Source: Bradyrhizobium sp. CCBAU 53421 (lineage in GTDB: Bacteria; Pseudomonadota; Alphaproteobacteria; Rhizobiales; Xanthobacteraceae). From it: DNA of 64,000 nt. The notes under the pieces are model-generated. The model searched no databases. It saw only the letters and a program-made list of their open reading frames with translations, and had not been told where the DNA came from. The stretch covers positions 5,704,001 to 5,768,000 of the forward strand of contig NZ_CP030047.1 in assembly GCF_015291625.1 (NCBI RefSeq). The letters run 5' to 3'. Of the stretch, positions 16,413 through 26,802 are shown in pieces (positions within the stretch are counted from its first letter, which is position 1; each line of letters opens with the position of its first letter). The position numbers and the translations under genes are program-made.

Positions 16413-17732
16413 TCAGCGATAGATGCGCTTCAGCTGCCGCTCGGCCTCCGCCATCGCGGTCTTGCCGTCCTTGGCGCCGGTGCAGTAGTTCGCGAACATG
16501 TCGACGACGATGAAGTCGGCGATCGCGGTCGCCGCCTTCTCGCCCGGCGTGCCGATGCCGGAGGCCGGCAGCGCGCGCTTCGAGGCCTGGCCGAACACCG
16601 CGTTCTTCGGATCTTCCTTCCAGACCGGCGCCGCGTCATAGGCATTGAGCGTGTGGGTGAGATAACCCCGCGCGCCCGACAGCCACTTCTCGAAATTCTC
16701 CTTCTCCAGCATGAAGGCGATGAACGCCTTCGCCGCGTTCGGATATTTGCAGAAGTTGAAGGCGAGGATCGGAACCGCGAGCTGCAGCTCGGTCGGCTTG
16801 CCGATCGGCCCGACCGGCCACAGCGCGTGGTCGATGTCTTCGGCGAGCTCCTTCTTGCTCGGGTCGTCCTTGGCCGCGACGTAGATCGAGATGCCGTTCG
16901 AGGTCAGGTACAATTCGCCGGACAGGAACGCCTTGTTGTTGGAGGAGTCGTTCCAGGATGCGACACCGGGAATGAAGGTCTCCGACAGCGCCTTGGCGTA
17001 TTCCAGCGCCTTCATCGTCTCTGGCGAGTTGATGATGACCTTGTCGTCCTTGTCGACGGTCCAGCCGTTGAAGCCCCACAGGATGTTGTGCACCCAGGCA
17101 TTGGCGTCGCCGGTGGCGTGGCCGAGCGCGAAGCCGGCCGGCGTGTTGTTCGCCTTCAGCGCCTTGCAGAGTTCGAGATAGGCCGGGAAATCGGACGGCA
17201 CCTGCTTGAAGCCGGCCTTCTCGACCGCCGACTTGCGATAGGTCAGATAGCCGCCGATGGTGGCGACGGGAATGCCGAGCCAGTCGTTGCCTTGCTTGCA
17301 GGTCTTGGCCGCGGCCTCGGTCCAGCCGCCGTATTTGTTGCCGAGATAATCGGCAACGTCGTTCATCTTGAGGACCTTGGTCGGGAACAGCTGCGGCAGC
17401 GTGTGCAGGCCCCAGGCAAGGTCGAGACCCGAGCCGGTGTTGGCGGCGACCGACGCCTTCGGCTGCACGTCCTCGAAGGATTCGCTGAACACGTTCATCT
17501 CGGTGCCGGTCGCCGCCTTGAAGGCCGCCACCATGGCATTGAAGGCATCGTCTTCCGCGGGCACGAAGCGCTTCCAGCGCATCACGGTGAGCTTGGCACC
17601 GGGCTCCGCCTTCCAGGGCGCGCTCTGCGCCCAGGCCTTGGCGAAGTCAAACAGCGCCGGACCGGTGAGCATCCCGGATGCGGCCAGCGCGGTGCCGCCC
17701 TGAAGTAGCGAGCGGCGAGTCAAATCGTGCAT
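16413..17732 (-). CDS. sugar ABC transporter substrate-binding protein with Tat signal
   Basis: The 439-residue periplasmic binding protein belongs to the extracellular solute-binding family 1. It begins MHDLTRRSLLQGGTALAAS, where TRRSLLQ is a twin-arginine motif, so it is probably exported folded. The start at 17732 follows a GGAGGAAGG ribosome-binding site; an in-frame extension upstream is not needed. Segments such as WVHNILWGFNGWTV and NNKAFLSGELYLTSNG are typical of sugar-binding lobes. It is second in the operon after the ATPase. Confidence 0.92.
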   Translation of the reverse strand: MHDLTRRSLLQGGTALAASGMLTGPALFDFAKAWAQSAPWKAEPGAKLTVMRWKRFVPAEDDAFNAMVAAFKAATGTEMNVFSESFEDVQPKASVAANTGSGLDLAWGLHTLPQLFPTKVLKMNDVADYLGNKYGGWTEAAAKTCKQGNDWLGIPVATIGGYLTYRKSAVEKAGFKQVPSDFPAYLELCKALKANNTPAGFALGHATGDANAWVHNILWGFNGWTVDKDDKVIINSPETMKALEYAKALSETFIPGVASWNDSSNNKAFLSGELYLTSNGISIYVAAKDDPSKKELAEDIDHALWPVGPIGKPTELQLAVPILAFNFCKYPNAAKAFIAFMLEKENFEKWLSGARGYLTHTLNAYDAAPVWKEDPKNAVFGQASKRALPASGIGTPGEKAATAIADFIVVDMFANYCTGAKDGKTAMAEAERQLKRIYR

Positions 17733-17809
17733 CGTCCTTCCTCCCAATGAATGTGTTCTTATTGTTTTTGATCTGGCCTGTTGGTCGGCCATTAGGATCA
17801 ATCGGTCCG

Positions 17810-18877
<1,068 letters not shown>

Positions 18878-19000
18878 CCACTTCCCTCCCTCAAGCTCCC
18901 GGCGGCGTACGACGAGTGCCGCCACCGCTCTGTTTTGTTCCGGCCGCGCTGGGAGCGCGGCACTGTTAGACCTGCGTTATTGTCCGCAGTTTATCCGGTT

Positions 19001-19022
19001 TTGGCAATCGTTCGATTAGCAA
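19001..19022. promoter_or_regulatory. imperfect palindrome in ugpC-lacI divergent region
   Basis: TTGGCAATCG-TT-CGATTAGCAA is a 22-bp near-palindrome (eight of ten arm positions pair). It adjoins the LacI-type operator at 19028. It may be a second binding site or a site for another factor. Confidence 0.4.
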
Positions 19023-19027
19023 TCGCT

Positions 19028-19041
19028 TGGTAGCGCTGTCA
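19028..19041. promoter_or_regulatory. putative LacI-family operator, copy 1
   Basis: TGGTAGCGCTGTCA has the central AGCGCT palindrome and outer TG/CA symmetry typical of LacI/GalR operators. It lies between the divergent ABC operon and lacI, 43 bp before the lacI start. Its reverse-oriented match at 20161-20174 shares 12 of 14 bases. Confidence 0.65.
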
Positions 19042-19083
19042 ATATCGGTTTGTCTGCGACGAACGTCGTGATATGAGCGGCAA

Positions 19084-20112
19084 ATGGCCCGAAAGCGCAT
19101 CACGCCAGGCAAGATCCGGCTCGCCGAAGTCGCGAAGCTCGCCGGTGTCAGTCCGATTACGGCCTCGCGCTTCTTCAGGAATCCGGAAGCACTGTCGGCC
19201 GGCAAACGCGCCCGGGTCGAGAGTGCGGCAAAAGAACTCGGCTACGTGCCCAATCTCGCGGCACGCGCGCTTGCGTCGCAGCGCACCGAGGTGATCGGTG
19301 TCCTGATCCCGTCGCTGACCAACAACGTGTTCGCCGACGTGCTGCGCGGCATCTATGACGCGCTCGACGGCAGCCGCTACAGCATCCAGCTCGCCAACAC
19401 CCGCTACAGCATCCTGCAGGAAGAGCGCCTGCTGCGTCTTTTTCTGGCACAGAAGCCGGCCGGGCTGATCATCACCGGCATCAACCAGACCCCAGATTCC
19501 CGCCGCATCATGGAGACGGTCGATTGCCCGATCGTGCAAATCATGGAGATCGGTCCCTCTCCGATCGACATGATGATCGGATTCTCGCATTTTGACGCGG
19601 CAAAAGCCGCAATCGCCCACCTGCTCGCGCAGGGCAACCGGCGGATCGGCTTCCTCGGCGCGCGGATGGATCCGCGGGTGCAGCGGCGGCTCGACGGCTA
19701 TCGCGCCGCGATGACCGAGGCCGCGCTGTTCGACCCGCAGCTCATTGTCACGACCGCTATTCCAACCTCGGTGACATTAGGCGGGACGCTGTTTGCCGAC
19801 CTGCTCGCCAAGGCGCCCGACATCGACGCGGTGTTCTGCGTCAACGACGACCTTGCGCTCGGCGCGCTGTTCGAATGCAAGCGCCGGCACATGGCGGTGC
19901 CGGAGCAACTTGCGATCGTCGGCTTCAACGACCTCGAATTCATGGCGTCGAGCGAGCCGACGCTGAGCAGCGTACGCACCAATCGCTACGAAATGGGCAG
20001 AAACGCTGCCCTGATGGTGATCGAAACGCTCGAAGGACGCCGGCCGGCCGAGCCTGTCGTCGATCTCGGCTTCAGCGTCATGGAACGCCAAAGCTCGGCG
20101 CGACGCAGCTGA
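19084..20112 (+). CDS. LacI family transcriptional regulator (GntR/gluconate-like branch)
   Basis: The 342-residue protein has an N-terminal LacI helix-turn-helix and hinge (IRLAEVAKLAGVSPITASRFF to NLAARAL, about residues 11-62). A periplasmic-binding-protein-like effector domain (IGVLIPSLTNNVF through GFNDLEFMASSEPTLSSVR) follows. It diverges from the ABC operon and reads toward the dehydratase. Matching operators in front of both units imply that it controls the entire regulon, probably as a repressor relieved by a sugar acid. Confidence 0.93.
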   Translation: MARKRITPGKIRLAEVAKLAGVSPITASRFFRNPEALSAGKRARVESAAKELGYVPNLAARALASQRTEVIGVLIPSLTNNVFADVLRGIYDALDGSRYSIQLANTRYSILQEERLLRLFLAQKPAGLIITGINQTPDSRRIMETVDCPIVQIMEIGPSPIDMMIGFSHFDAAKAAIAHLLAQGNRRIGFLGARMDPRVQRRLDGYRAAMTEAALFDPQLIVTTAIPTSVTLGGTLFADLLAKAPDIDAVFCVNDDLALGALFECKRRHMAVPEQLAIVGFNDLEFMASSEPTLSSVRTNRYEMGRNAALMVIETLEGRRPAEPVVDLGFSVMERQSSARRS

Positions 20113-20160
20113 CATCCACCTGACACCAACCCGTCACAACGGACGCGAAAGATGACAAAA

Positions 20161-20174
20161 TGATAGCGCAACCA
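20161..20174. promoter_or_regulatory. putative LacI-family operator, copy 2
   Basis: TGATAGCGCAACCA, read on the reverse strand as TGGTTGCGCTATCA, matches the operator at 19028-19041 in 12 of 14 positions. It lies in the 213-bp gap between lacI and the dehydratase gene, about 150 bp before the latter's ATG. Confidence 0.6.
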
Positions 20175-20325
20175 AGCCTCTTCAACTAAGGTCCAATCCA
20201 TCCACCGAAACACCTGTGCGTGATCGCTTCGGTTTGTAAAGCGCGGCGATTTGCGCAAGGTAGAACGACGTTGAACCAGAGCCCTTGAATGGGCCCATCA
20301 AGAGTTTGCATTGCGGGAGAAACCA

Positions 20326-22164
20326 ATGACAAAACCCCACACCAACGGGCACAGCGCCGCAGGCGAGACCAGCAAGGGCAAGGGCCGCAGGCTCCGCTCC
20401 CAGGAATGGTTCGATAACCCGCACAATCCGGGCATGACCGCGCTCTATCTCGAGCGCTACCTCAATTACGGCCTGACCCGCGAGGAATTGCAGTCGGGCA
20501 AGCCGATCATCGGCATCGCCCAGACCGGCAACGACCTGTCGCCGTGCAACCGGCATCACCTCGAGCTTGCGCACCGCGTCCGCGAGGGTATCCGCGCCGC
20601 CGGCGGCATCGCGATGGAATTTCCGACCCATCCGATCCAGGAGACCGGCAAGCGCCCGACCGCGGCGCTCGACCGCAACCTCGCCTATCTCGGCCTGGTC
20701 GAGGTGCTGTTCGGCTATCCGCTCGACGGCGTGGTGCTGACCACCGGCTGCGACAAGACCACCCCGGCCTGCATGATGGCGGCGGCGACCGTCAACCTGC
20801 CGGCGATCGTGCTGTCGGGCGGGCCGATGCTGAACGGCTGGCACGAGGGCCAACGCACCGGCTCCGGCACGGTGGTCTGGAAGGCGCGCGAGCGGCTCGC
20901 CGCCGGCGAGATCGATTATGAACAGTTCATCGAGATCGTGGCCTCCTCGGCACCGTCGGTCGGCCATTGCAACACGATGGGCACCGCCTCGACGATGAAT
21001 TCTCTAGCGGAGGCGCTCGGCTTCTCGCTGCCGGGCTGCGCGGCGATCCCGGCGCCGTATCGCGAGCGCGGCCAGATCGCCTACGAGACCGGCAAACGGA
21101 TCGTCGACATGGTCTGGGAAGATCTGAAGCCGTCGGACTTCCTGACCCGCGAGGCGTTCGAGAACTGCATCGTGGTCAACTCCGCGATCGGCGGCTCGAC
21201 CAATGCGCCGATCCACATCAATGCGCTGGCGCGCCATGTCGGCGTCGAGCTGTCGATCGACGACTGGCAGAAATACGGCCACGACGTGCCGCTCTTGGTG
21301 AACATGCAGCCGGCCGGCTTCTATCTCGGCGAGGAATATCACCGCGCCGGCGGCGTGCCCTCGGTGGTGCGCGAATTGATCAAGCACAAGCGCATCCATG
21401 AAGGCGCCCTCACCGTCAACGGCCGCACCATGGGCGAGAACTGCAAGGAAGCGCCGAAGCCCGACGGCGACGTGATCTGGAGCTTCGACAAGCCGCTGGT
21501 GAAGGATGCCGGCTTCATCGTGCTGCGCGGCAATCTGTTTGATTCCGCGATCATGAAGACCAGCGTGATCTCCAAGGAATTCCGCGACCGCTATCTGTCC
21601 AACCCGAGGGACCTCAACGCCTTCGAGGGCCGCGCCATCGTGTTCGAGGGTCCGGAGGACTATCATGCGCGGATCGAGGATCCCGCGCTCGACATCGACG
21701 AGCACTGCGTGCTGTTCGTTCGCGGCACCGGCCCGATCGGCTATCCCGGCGGCGCCGAGGTCGTGAACATGCAGCCGCCGGCGGCGCTGATCAAACGCGG
21801 CATCCTGTCCCTGCCCTGCATCGGCGATGGTCGGCAGTCCGGCACCTCGGGATCGCCCTCGATCCTCAACGCCTCGCCGGAAGCCGCCGCCGACGGCGGG
21901 CTCGCGATCCTCAAGACCGGCGACAAGGTGCGCATCGACCTCAACAAGGGCAGCGCCAACATCATGATCTCGGAGGATGAGCTGCGCACCCGCCGCGCCG
22001 AGCTGAAGGCCAAGGGCGGCTTCCCGCACCCGGCCAACCAGACGCCGTGGCAGGAGCTCTACCGGCAGACCGTCGGCCAGCACGCCACCGGCGCCTGCCT
22101 CGAGCTCGCCACGCGCTACCACGATATCGCGGGCAAGGTCGGCGTGGCGCGGGATAATCACTGA
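20326..22164 (+). CDS. IlvD/Edd family sugar-acid dehydratase (xylonate/arabinonate dehydratase-like)
   Basis: The enzyme would dehydrate an aldonate to a 2-keto-3-deoxy acid using an iron-sulfur cluster and Mg2+. In the 612-residue protein the cluster cysteines appear as Cys74 (LSPCNRHH), Cys142 ([10 protein letters not shown]) and Cys215 (GHCNTMGTA). The catalytic-serine loop [13 protein letters not shown] is intact. RSQEWFDNP and [13 protein letters not shown] at the start are characteristic of pentonate dehydratases such as Caulobacter XylD. ATG 20326 follows a GGGAGAAACC ribosome-binding site. Pentonate, hexonate or 6-deoxyhexonate specificity is open. Confidence 0.9.
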   Translation: MTKPHTNGHSAAGETSKGKGRRLRSQEWFDNPHNPGMTALYLERYLNYGLTREELQSGKPIIGIAQTGNDLSPCNRHHLELAHRVREGIRAAGGIAMEFPTHPIQETGKRPTAALDRNLAYLGLVEVLFGYPLDGVVLTTGCDKTTPACMMAAATVNLPAIVLSGGPMLNGWHEGQRTGSGTVVWKARERLAAGEIDYEQFIEIVASSAPSVGHCNTMGTASTMNSLAEALGFSLPGCAAIPAPYRERGQIAYETGKRIVDMVWEDLKPSDFLTREAFENCIVVNSAIGGSTNAPIHINALARHVGVELSIDDWQKYGHDVPLLVNMQPAGFYLGEEYHRAGGVPSVVRELIKHKRIHEGALTVNGRTMGENCKEAPKPDGDVIWSFDKPLVKDAGFIVLRGNLFDSAIMKTSVISKEFRDRYLSNPRDLNAFEGRAIVFEGPEDYHARIEDPALDIDEHCVLFVRGTGPIGYPGGAEVVNMQPPAALIKRGILSLPCIGDGRQSGTSGSPSILNASPEAAADGGLAILKTGDKVRIDLNKGSANIMISEDELRTRRAELKAKGGFPHPANQTPWQELYRQTVGQHATGACLELATRYHDIAGKVGVARDNH

Positions 22165-22172
22165 AGCATCAC

Positions 22173-22252
22173 CGTCATTCCGGGATGGTGCGATAGCACC
22201 AGACCCGGAATCTCGAGATTCCGGGTTCGCGCTGCGCGCGCCGCAGAATGAC
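22173..22252. repeat. intergenic repeat with a 22-bp perfect palindrome
   Basis: The gap between the dehydratase and first SDR gene holds GGTGC/GCACC (22187-22200) and a perfect 22-bp palindrome with arms CCCGGAATCTC and GAGATTCCGGG (22204-22225). CATTCCGGG...CAGAATGAC ends resemble the smaller element at 29411-29459. Confidence 0.7.
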
Positions 22253-22276
22253 AGGCAAGAGAAAAGGAAGAATTGC

Positions 22277-23008
22277 ATGTCCAATCGACTGAAGGGCAAA
22301 CGCGCCGTCGTAACCGCCGCGGCGGCGGGTATCGGGCGCGCATGCGCGATCGCATTCGCGCGTGAAGGCGCGACCGTGATCGCCACCGACATCAACGAGA
22401 GCGGCATCGCCACGCTGGGCAAGGACGGCATCGCCGAGACCGCGCGGCTCGACGTACGCAGCACCGCTGAGGTCAACAGCTTCGCCAAGCGCGTCGGCAA
22501 GATCGACATCCTGCTCAATGCGGCGGGCTTCGTGCATCACGGCACCATTCTGGAGTGCTCCGACGAGGACTTCGACTTCTCGTTCGATCTCAACGTCAAA
22601 TCCATGCACCGGACCATCAAGGCGTTCCTGCCTGCGATGCTGGCGGGCGGCGGCGGCAGCATCGTCAACATCTCGTCCTGCGCGGCGTTGCGGCCGCCGG
22701 CCAATCGCTACGTCTACAGCGCATCGAAGGCGGCGGTTTCGCTGCTGACGCGCGCGGTCGCGCTGGACTTCATCACCCAGGGCATCCGCTGCAACGCGAT
22801 CTGCCCCGGTACCGTGGAGACGCCCTCGATGCTGGACCGCGCAGCTGCCGCAGGCCCGGACGGACGCGAGAAATTCGTCGCCCGCCAGAAGATGGGCCGG
22901 CTCGGCACCGCCGAGGAGATCGCTGCCATGGCGGTCTACCTTGCGAGCGACGAAGCCGCTTTCACCACCGGCGTCGACATGGTCGTCGACGGCGGCTTCA
23001 TGCTCTGA
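22277..23008 (+). CDS. SDR family oxidoreductase (2-keto-3-deoxy-fuconate dehydrogenase-like)
   Basis: This 243-residue short-chain dehydrogenase has a variant nucleotide motif TAAAAGIGRA (13-22; the usual TGxxxGIG first glycine is Ala), NISS (131-134) and catalytic Tyr147-x3-Lys151. The alanine-for-glycine variant and overall pattern recall the BDH2/2-keto-3-deoxy-L-fuconate dehydrogenase branch. It follows the dehydratase after a 112-bp repeat-filled gap. It could oxidise the dehydratase product, giving a second exit from the pathway besides KdgK-Eda. The substrate is inferred only. Confidence 0.85.
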   Translation: MSNRLKGKRAVVTAAAAGIGRACAIAFAREGATVIATDINESGIATLGKDGIAETARLDVRSTAEVNSFAKRVGKIDILLNAAGFVHHGTILECSDEDFDFSFDLNVKSMHRTIKAFLPAMLAGGGGSIVNISSCAALRPPANRYVYSASKAAVSLLTRAVALDFITQGIRCNAICPGTVETPSMLDRAAAAGPDGREKFVARQKMGRLGTAEEIAAMAVYLASDEAAFTTGVDMVVDGGFML

Positions 23009-23016
23009 CCTTCAAA

Positions 23017-23150
23017 CCTCTCCCCGCTCTTTGCGGGGAGAGGTCGGAAGCGAAGCTTCCGGGTGAGGGGCGAGGCACAATACCTCCGCACCAGTATGTG
23101 GAGACAACCCCTCACCCCACCCTCTCCCCGTAAGAACGGGGCGAGGGAGC
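23017..23150. repeat. composite intergenic palindromic element, second copy
   Basis: CCTCTCCCCGC/GCGGGGAGAGG (23017-23043) is followed by a CGGAAGC/GCTTCCG hairpin and a right-hand CTCTCCCCGT/ACGGGGCGAG stem ending near 23149. The order of parts matches the element at 5715-5835, though the bases differ. It separates the two SDR genes. Confidence 0.75.
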
Positions 23151-23199
23151 AGATTTCCGCCGCGGCTGCACCTGAGGCAAACGTCAAAGGACTGAAACA

Positions 23200-23946
23200 A
23201 TGAACAAGATCGATCTCGACGGCCGCTGCGCCGTCGTCACCGGCGGCGCGCAAGGGTTCGGCCGGGCCATCACCGAGCGCTTCGTCGCCTCCGGCGCCAG
23301 GGTCGCGATCTGGGATTTCGATCAGCCGCTGGCGGAGAAGACCGCCAAGGCGATCGGCGAGAACGTGATCGCGATCAAGACCGACGTCACCGATCCCGCC
23401 GCGGTCGACGCCGCGCGCGACCAGACGCTGCGGGCATTCGGCAAGATCGACATCCTCGTCAACAACGCCGGCATCACCGGAGCCAACAAGCCGGTCTGGG
23501 AAACCGATCTCGAAGACTGGCGCAGGGTGATCCGCCTCAATCTCGAGGGTCCCTTCATCTGCTGCAAGGCGATCGTGCCGACCATGATCGGCCAGAAATA
23601 CGGCCGCATCGTCAACATCGCCTCGATCGCCGGCAAGGAAGGCAACCCGAACGCCGCGCATTATTCCTCGTCGAAGGCCGGCCTGATCGCGCTCACCAAG
23701 TCGCTCGGCAAGGAGCTCGCGCAGCACGACATCCTGGTCAACGCGGTGACGCCGGCCGCAGCGAAGACCGCGATCTTCGACCAGATGACGCAAGCGCACA
23801 TCGACTTCATGCTGTCGAAGATTCCCAAAGCCCGCTTCGTGCTGGTCGAGGAGCTCGCCGCGATGGTGGCCTGGCTGGCCTCGGAGGATTGCGCGTTCTC
23901 GACCGGCGCGGTGTTCGACATTTCCGGCGGACGGGCGACGTACTAG
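23200..23946 (+). CDS. SDR family oxidoreductase, probable sugar dehydrogenase
   Basis: The 248-residue enzyme has classical SDR motifs: TGGAQGFGRA near residue 14, NNAG near 86, and YSSSK as the catalytic Tyr-Lys pair. VFDISGGRATY closes the protein. It is last in the lacI-side unit. A sugar 1-dehydrogenase making the aldonolactone would logically precede the dehydratase in the pathway. No lactonase is encoded nearby. Role assignment rests on context. Confidence 0.85.
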   Translation: MNKIDLDGRCAVVTGGAQGFGRAITERFVASGARVAIWDFDQPLAEKTAKAIGENVIAIKTDVTDPAAVDAARDQTLRAFGKIDILVNNAGITGANKPVWETDLEDWRRVIRLNLEGPFICCKAIVPTMIGQKYGRIVNIASIAGKEGNPNAAHYSSSKAGLIALTKSLGKELAQHDILVNAVTPAAAKTAIFDQMTQAHIDFMLSKIPKARFVLVEELAAMVAWLASEDCAFSTGAVFDISGGRATY

Positions 23947-24133
23947 GCCGTGTACCTGTAAACCCAGCGGCGTCATGTGACTGGTGACTACGTCCGCTTT
24001 GCTCCAATAGCGATCCGGCAGCGCAATATGTCGCGGCAGACAATGGTGCGCGCCTGCATAGTGGTTGTCGCCCCGGATGGCGCAAGGTATCGTTTCGGTT
24101 TGCAGAGTGGTCCTATCCGGCGGAGAAGATCGC

Positions 24134-24751
24134 ATGCTCAAGATTTTTGGAGCCCCTCATTCCCGCGCGTTTCGCGTCATTTGGCTCGCAAACGAGATCG
24201 GCATTCCCTACGAACACATCCCCGTAACATTCAGCGTACCGAACGCCCAATGCAAGGAACCCTGGTATCTCGAGCTGAACCCGAACGGGCTTGTGCCCAC
24301 TATCGATGACAGCGGCTTTGTCATGTGGGAGACTGCCGCGATCAACCTCTATCTCGCCGAGACTTACAAGAATTCGCTTTATCCGTCGACGCCGCAAAGC
24401 CGAGGCCGGATTCTCCAGTGGTCGTTCTTCGCGACCACCGAAGTTGAACCGGCGCTGATAACGCTGTTCCGAAATCGGGTTTTCTATCCGCCCGAGCAGC
24501 GGAACGAGACCTTGGCCGTTCAGGCAGAACAAACTCTGCGCGTGAAGCTGGCGGTCCTCGAGGATCAGCTCGCCAAAACCCCGTTTCTCGGCGGCGATAC
24601 GTGGAACATGGCTGACTTTATGGTTGCGTGCGTGCTGTATGTCCTCACCCGTTTAAAGTTAGACCTCACGGCTTACCCGAAACTTGAGGTTTGGCTGGCT
24701 GCCAGTCTCGATAGACCGGCCGCGCAGGTGGCCCGCAAACTTCGAGAATAG
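24134..24751 (+). CDS. glutathione S-transferase family protein
   Basis: The 205-residue protein begins with a thioredoxin-like N-domain (MLKIFGAPHSRAFRVIWLANEIGIPYE; ELNPNGLVPTIDD with the cis-proline; MWETAAINLYLAE with the glutamate-serine-type glutathione contact). A helical C-domain containing FLGGDTWNMADFMVACVLYV follows. The ATG at 24134 follows GGAGAAG. Serine at residue 10 (PHSR) could activate glutathione. The gene is isolated. Base usage is less GC-rich than the neighbours, which may hint at a different history. Confidence 0.88.
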   Translation: MLKIFGAPHSRAFRVIWLANEIGIPYEHIPVTFSVPNAQCKEPWYLELNPNGLVPTIDDSGFVMWETAAINLYLAETYKNSLYPSTPQSRGRILQWSFFATTEVEPALITLFRNRVFYPPEQRNETLAVQAEQTLRVKLAVLEDQLAKTPFLGGDTWNMADFMVACVLYVLTRLKLDLTAYPKLEVWLAASLDRPAAQVARKLRE

Positions 24752-24853
24752 AATTGTCGCGCCACTGCAGATGCTTGATCCGCTCCAGCGCCCTACCTTG
24801 CCTTCACCCCGCATTATCCGGCCATGGCTGGCCGCGCGTTATGGGTCCACGCC

Positions 24854-25723
24854 CTAACTCCCTCGCCTTGCCGGTTGCCGAAGCGCCGTAACGAGATGAT
24901 CCGCAAGCAATGATGCTGCCCGCGAAAGATTTTGCGCGCGATGCAACCGGATCTCGGCTCGCGGCAGTCGCGGCATGCCGTCGCGTGCGGAGAGGCGCCG
25001 CAACGTCGGCGGAAAGGTCCCTGACTTCACGACGGTCACGGCAAGGCCCTGCGCCGCGATCGCCTCGACCGCGGACAGGCTGTGGCTGACAAAGGCGAGC
25101 CGCCACGGCCGGTCCGCCGCGTCGAGCGCCTGCATCGCCCAGCTCCGGAACAGACAGCCCTGCGGATAGAGCGCAACCGGCAGCGGATCGAGCTCCTCGA
25201 CACGATGCGTGGCGCTCGCAGCCCATACCGCCTGCTCGGTGCGCAGCAACTCGCCCTCGCCGCGCCCTTCGGGGTGCATCGCGATCACGAGGTCATAGGC
25301 TTCCCCGAGCCGGTCGGTCATCCCTGACGTCAGCCCGGTCTCCATCTCGACATGGATCAGCGGATAGTTGCCGACAAATTCCTTGAGCAGCGGCGGGACG
25401 ACCAGCGTCCCGTAGTCGTCCATCACGCCAAGGCGCACCCGCCCGTCGATGCCGTGCTCGCGCACCCGGCCGACCGCCTCCGCATTGAGGCTCAGAATGC
25501 GACGCGCGTAACCGAGCAGTCCCTCGCCGGCCGCGCTCAGATCGACGCTGGACGTGCTGCGGTGAAACAGCTCGGCCTGCAGCCGCTCCTCCAACCGCTT
25601 CACCTGCATGCTGATCGCGGATTGGGTCCGGTTCAGTGCCGCGGCGGCGCGGGTGAAGGAGCGATGGTCCGCCACTGCGACAAAGGCCTGCAACAGATCC
25701 GGGTCGAGGACGGGCGCACTCAT
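24854..25723 (-). CDS. LysR family transcriptional regulator
   Basis: In the 289-residue protein the N-terminal winged helix (LLQAFVAVADHRSFTRAAAALNRTQSAISMQVKRLEERL) is the LysR signature. The effector domain follows from about residue 90. It diverges from an EamA transporter gene across a short region containing a perfect LysR-type palindrome. It most likely regulates itself and the transporter. The ligand is unknown. Confidence 0.92.
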   Translation of the reverse strand: MSAPVLDPDLLQAFVAVADHRSFTRAAAALNRTQSAISMQVKRLEERLQAELFHRSTSSVDLSAAGEGLLGYARRILSLNAEAVGRVREHGIDGRVRLGVMDDYGTLVVPPLLKEFVGNYPLIHVEMETGLTSGMTDRLGEAYDLVIAMHPEGRGEGELLRTEQAVWAASATHRVEELDPLPVALYPQGCLFRSWAMQALDAADRPWRLAFVSHSLSAVEAIAAQGLAVTVVKSGTFPPTLRRLSARDGMPRLPRAEIRLHRAQNLSRAASLLADHLVTALRQPARRGS

Positions 25724-25733
25724 AACGATCCGT

Positions 25734-25751
25734 GATTTGATGGATCAAATC
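25734..25751. promoter_or_regulatory. putative LysR binding palindrome
   Basis: GATTTGAT-GG-ATCAAATC is a perfect inverted repeat with 8-bp arms, eleven bases upstream of the LysR start codon and about 66 bp before the EamA start. It contains the T-N11-A pattern of LysR boxes and sits in the shared promoter region. Confidence 0.7.
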
Positions 25752-25816
25752 TATTCCATTCCCTGATTATGTCGCGTTCCCTAGATTGCGCAAGCAAAAC
25801 AGGGGGATCGAGGCGG

Positions 25817-26719
25817 ATGGGCGAAATCTGGGGGGTATTGGCCGCGGTCGCGTCGAGCGCGATCGGCGGAACCTCGATCGGGGCGACGCGGTACCTGGTC
25901 GGGGCGATCGATCCGCTGGCGATCGGCGCGTTTCGTTTCGGCATCGGCGTCCTGCTGCTGCTGCCGCCGGCGCTGCTGCAACGTGGCAGCTGGCCGCCGC
26001 GGCGCGACTGGCCTGGCGTTGCCGGCCTCGGCCTGCTGTTCTTCGCGGCGTTCCCGATCCTGTTCAACGCTTCCCTGATCTTCACCACGGCGGCGCGCGG
26101 CGCGCTCGCGCTCTCGACGCTGCCGCTGCTGACCATGCTGATCGGTGCGGCGCTTGGCGCCGAACCGCTGACTGCGCGAAAGACAACAGGCGTATTGGTC
26201 ACCATCCTCGGCGTCTCGATGGCGCTGCTCTCCGGCCTCGCCACAGCGCCGGCGGGCGCCTGGCGCGGCGATCTGTTGATGGTCGCAGCCGCGCTCTGCA
26301 TGGCGCTCTACAGCATCTGGTCGAAGCCTTATATCCGCCGCTCCGGCCCGATCCCCTTCACCACGCTCGCGATGGCTGCCGGAGCTGCGGTCCTCATAAC
26401 AGGCTCGCTGCTGCGCGGCAGTTTCGCGCGGGTCGCCGGGTTCGGTGCGCCGCAATGGTTCGGCGCGATCTATCTCGGCGCGTTCGGCGCAGCACTCACC
26501 TTCTACCTCTGGGCCTTCGCGCTGGAGCGGACGACGCCGACCCGGGTAGCGATCTCGGTCACGGTCAATCCGATCGCCGCCTCGCTGGTCGGCGCGGCGC
26601 TGCTCGGCGAGCCCTTGAGCTGGAATCTGATGGCCGGCATCGTCACGGTGTTCGCCGGGATCTGGATCGCGACCACCCAGCCCCACCAGGCCCGCGTCGT
26701 CGCGCCGGATGCACGCTGA
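25817..26719 (+). CDS. EamA/DMT family transporter
   Basis: The 300-residue integral membrane protein has about ten hydrophobic helices arranged as two EamA repeats (roughly 5-135 and 150-285). The second repeat ends in SLVGAALLGEPLSWNLMAGIVTVFAGIWIA, a typical DMT closing motif. ATG 25817 is preferred over 25769 because GAGGCGG precedes it and the family begins with the first helix. Proteins of this type often export amino acids or metabolites. Control by the divergent LysR protein is likely. Confidence 0.88.
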   Translation: MGEIWGVLAAVASSAIGGTSIGATRYLVGAIDPLAIGAFRFGIGVLLLLPPALLQRGSWPPRRDWPGVAGLGLLFFAAFPILFNASLIFTTAARGALALSTLPLLTMLIGAALGAEPLTARKTTGVLVTILGVSMALLSGLATAPAGAWRGDLLMVAAALCMALYSIWSKPYIRRSGPIPFTTLAMAAGAAVLITGSLLRGSFARVAGFGAPQWFGAIYLGAFGAALTFYLWAFALERTTPTRVAISVTVNPIAASLVGAALLGEPLSWNLMAGIVTVFAGIWIATTQPHQARVVAPDAR

Positions 26720-26802
26720 CGCGCGGCCGCTCACCGGCAAAGCCGTGAGCGAATCCGTGCTAGCCTGACGTCCGGTCCCAAGCGAACCCGAGGCGGCAGG
26801 CA

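Noticed and set aside
23947..24133. Possible dispersed repeat before the GST gene (minus-strand frame with RYWSKADVV)
   Set aside because: It recalls spurious frames common in Bradyrhizobium repeats, but only one copy is visible here, so it cannot be supported from this window.
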